The translations under genes and the position numbers were made by a program. From contig LRSR01007454.1 of assembly GCA_001579985.1 (NCBI GenBank), positions 1-21,656 on the forward strand: 21,656 nt of DNA, read 5' to 3'. How positions within the stretch are numbered: position 1 is the first letter of the stretch; each line of letters starts with the position of its first letter. Below the pieces are notes generated by a model. The model did not search any database. It saw only the letters and a program-made list of their open reading frames with translations, and was not told the origin of the DNA. Source of the stretch: Hypsibius dujardini. Taxonomy: Eukaryota > Tardigrada > Eutardigrada > Parachela > Hypsibiidae. Positions 19,236 to 21,656 of the stretch are shown here, in pieces.

Positions 19236-21656
19236 TAAATAATAAATGTGACGAAACATTGAACAATAAATGTTCATAGGAAGTCATAGGTATTTTATGT
19301 TATTTAAACATTTTTTAAGCCAGTAATGATTTGCATAGTTTTTCAAGCGTTCTTTCCAAGTTTATCAATAAATACGTTATGACTTAGAGTTTTGACAGAA
19401 AACGACTTCAAAATTATGATTTCAGGTGCCTGTAGTCCAAGACCCATGCCCTTACGCCTTAAATCCCCAACCTTGTGGAGACCCTTGGCACCGCTTGCAG
19501 ATTTCCTCGCTGGTTATGTTCCTTTTCTGTTCGGCCCTACACTTGACCTTCTCCTACTGCGAAGCCACAATGGGAATGGGCCAGTATCAAGCCGAAACAT
19601 CAAACGATACTGGCCATTTAATCGGCGAGGAGGAATTTGACTGCTATTTCACCACGGTCTGCATCACTTGGACAAGTGACCTCGCGGTGTGGATTATGAC
19701 TGCGGATCTGTCGTTCCTGCTGTCTCAGCAGATTCTCCTGTGTGCCTTCGTGTACGCCCTCATCTTGTTGAGTGTTTTGAATGCCGTGGAGCGAGATATT
19801 ATGGAGGAATCTGAGGTTTTTCGGTGTGGAAAACCAAATACAACGGAACAGTTCGTTTGTTTGAAGATTCGAACGAAAAGTTGGTCAGCAACATACATCT
19901 CTGCAAAACGGTTGTTGTGCTTGTTTAACAGTGTCTTCGGTCACGTGATATTACTTAGTGCCATTTTCGACGTCCTCACGGCACTGGGTCTAGGTGTTAA
20001 CATAATGAAGCCGCTTCAAAAGGGTGAAACTTTAACAATGGGCACTACGATTTATTACGTCTTCGCATGTGGTTTGTTCGTTTCCTATACGATCGTACTG
20101 TTCGTCCCGTTCGTTTTGCTTCAGGAGAAGGTATGTGCTCTCCTCATACTGATGCAGCCAGACTGAACGTAATTTCGAATTTTTGGAGAAACTGTTTTTT
20201 AATACATCAATAAGACATATTACCGGTAGAACCCTCCGTTTGTTTTGTGTTTTTCATTTTAGTTAATACGGTTTGTCAAATATTAATTAGAATGATAGCC
20301 GGTTTTATTCAACTAACAAACAAGTAAAGCACTAACTTGAGATGATTTTCAAAAATGGATTTCAAAACGTCTCCAAATTTTTTTCTAAATTATTTCAATA
20401 TTAATGATGATTTAAAAGATTTATTTCATCGGCGAATCTCTGAGAACTTTTGTTTACGAAAACACTTAAATATTCTGTTCTGCTTGATTCTCACTGTAAA
20501 AATGGCGATTTATCGAATTGCACTAAATATAATTATTTTAAAATTTTCCCATCTCAAATTCAATTTGAAATCCATTGGCGTTATCCAAATATTTTTCGGA
20601 CATCAGGGGGCGGAGCTACGTGGCAACTCTGGAAAGCTTCACTGGAATTTTCGGTCCTTTTTTAAAATTGTCCATAGCTCCGCCCCTTATATCTCCGAAA
20701 AATATTTGATTAGCGCTCATCGATTTGAAATGAATTTTGGAATAAGACAGTGTCGAATTAATTATATTTTTTGCATTTCGAAGAATTGTCATTTTTACAG
20801 GGAAAATCAAACAAAACGAAATATTCCAGTGTTTTCGAAATTTTGAAATTTTGTAAAAAAACGTTCTCGGAGATTCGCCGATGAAATAAATTTTTTGAAT
20901 CATCATTAATATTGAACTGATTTAGAAAAAAAATTGCAGAAGTTTTGAAATCCATCTCTGAAAATTGCCCCAAGTAAGCATGACTCCAATACTTTACGAG
21001 GAGTTATGTAAAAGAAATTGACAGCTGGATTTTGTTCCTTGTCCCGTTGATACTGATAAATATTATTCATTAAAATGACTTCTAATTCTATTTCAACAAA
21101 ATAATGTATCATAATATGACCAAGATGTAACCGTAAAAATCCTATTAGAGCGTCCCTCGGATTTTCTTACCTTCGTCGTAGAGTCAGAAACTGTTCGACA
21201 CTGTGAAGGAGCTCATGTGGACGATGGAGGAACAAGGTTGTTGTTTGAAATTATCAGAAAAGGTAACTTTATTAGATGATTTATTAGTGATTACGTTTTT
21301 CTGAGAGAGTGCCTCATCTTTATGACTTTAGAATCACTGCATAGAACTGGAGACGAAATCAGCTGCGATGAGCAACTTGAAAGAACTGGCAGCCTTATTT
21401 CGTGATAATGTTCTCGCAGTGGATGCGGGAGGGCTCATCAATTTCACAAGAGCGTCCGTTGTCGCGGTAATCTGAACACATGAAGCGCAATTACTATTAG
21501 TCCCTATGTAGTCCCTCAAAGTTTCTTCTGTATGAATTCAACTGTTGCTGAAATGGGTATTTGTTAATAATTAATTTTCATTTAGGTAGCCACTTCCGTC
21601 GCCACTTTGTTGCTGCTGGCGCAAGAAGTCTTGGAAAGAGCGTCCGACTCTCACCG
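18701..21656 (+). CDS. Gustatory-receptor-like seven-helix chemoreceptor (5 exons seen, 3' partial)
   Basis: The exons are 18701-19108, 19426-20130, 21182-21262, 21332-21466 and 21586 onward, cut off by the window end. All four introns are GT-AG and phase 0; 466 complete codons are visible. Hydrophobic helices lie at about 44-65, 86-110, 142-163, 200-226, 285-312 and 336-364, with a seventh spanning the exon 4-5 junction. The C-terminal pattern (SVFGHVILLSAIFD in helix 5; VDAGGLINFTRASVVAV, then TLLLLAQE, in helix 7) matches the arthropod GR family, including its characteristic phase-0 introns near the C-terminus. The usual TYhhhhhQF signature is degenerate (ATSVATLLLLAQE). An NDT glycosylation site lies in the loop between helices 3 and 4. 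GR proteins are ligand-gated cation channels in sensory neurons; the ligand cannot be read from sequence. The first of two in-frame ATGs was chosen. Confidence 0.75.
20337..20974. repeat. Fold-back MITE-like element in receptor intron 2
   Basis: The arms mirror each other: TTGAGATGATTTTCA with GATTTATTTCATCGGCGAATC on the left, and GATTCGCCGATGAAATAAAT with TGAAAATTGCCCCAA on the right. The centre contains GGGGCGGAGCTA, and CATAGCTCCGCCCC mirrors it. It is related to the fold-back elements at 949, 4969 and 13203 but more diverged. It fills most of the 1051-bp intron and creates shadow ORFs on both strands. Confidence 0.85.

Noticed and set aside
20355-20846. 163-codon + strand ORF within receptor intron 2
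   Set aside because: Lies inside the fold-back element and mirrors the reverse-strand ORFs at 20616-20973 because the element is palindromic.

Overview
The window looks like nuclear DNA from an animal, most likely an arthropod or a close relative. The genes are split by short GT-AG introns, the long stretches between them are full of decayed DNA transposons and fold-back repeats, and there are no bacterial-style operons, ribosome binding sites or terminators. The arthropod placement is an inference. It rests on a gene at the right end that reads like a seven-helix gustatory-receptor-type chemoreceptor.

The backbone is a tandemly duplicated two-gene module, all on the + strand: a three-exon gene for a small membrane protein resembling the TMEM151 family, followed by a chemoreceptor gene. 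Unit 0 (about 130-1643) keeps only the promoter region, exon 1 and part of intron 1 of the TMEM151-like gene. Unit A (about 4250-10935) has an intact TMEM151-like gene (4599-6630) and a dead chemoreceptor (10054-10455 plus scraps). Unit B (about 12370 to the window end) has a second intact TMEM151-like gene (12817-15968) and an apparently intact chemoreceptor (18701 to beyond 21656). The exon 1 sites of A and B are 8218 bp apart and the chemoreceptor starts are 8653 bp apart.

Several mobile elements shape the locus. A 2.6-kb element (1644-4247) has nearly perfect inverted repeats of about 400 bp. One of its ends lies in intron 1 of unit 0 and the other in the upstream region of unit A, so it sits exactly where the rest of unit 0 is missing. 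A second copy of its left half starts 24 bp after the stop codon of TMEM151-like copy A. A fold-back repeat family of about 600 bp lies in intron 1 of every TMEM151-like copy and in intron 2 of the live chemoreceptor. Upstream of the dead chemoreceptor, a Tc1/mariner-like relic with about 165-bp inverted repeats and TA flanks is interrupted by a 307-bp hAT-like MITE with a perfect 8-bp target-site duplication.

Functions are inferred only from recognition of sequence patterns, without database searches. The TMEM151-like and chemoreceptor calls are the strongest. The coding content of the 2.6-kb element is not recognised. Nothing here shows a microbial defence or metabolic system.
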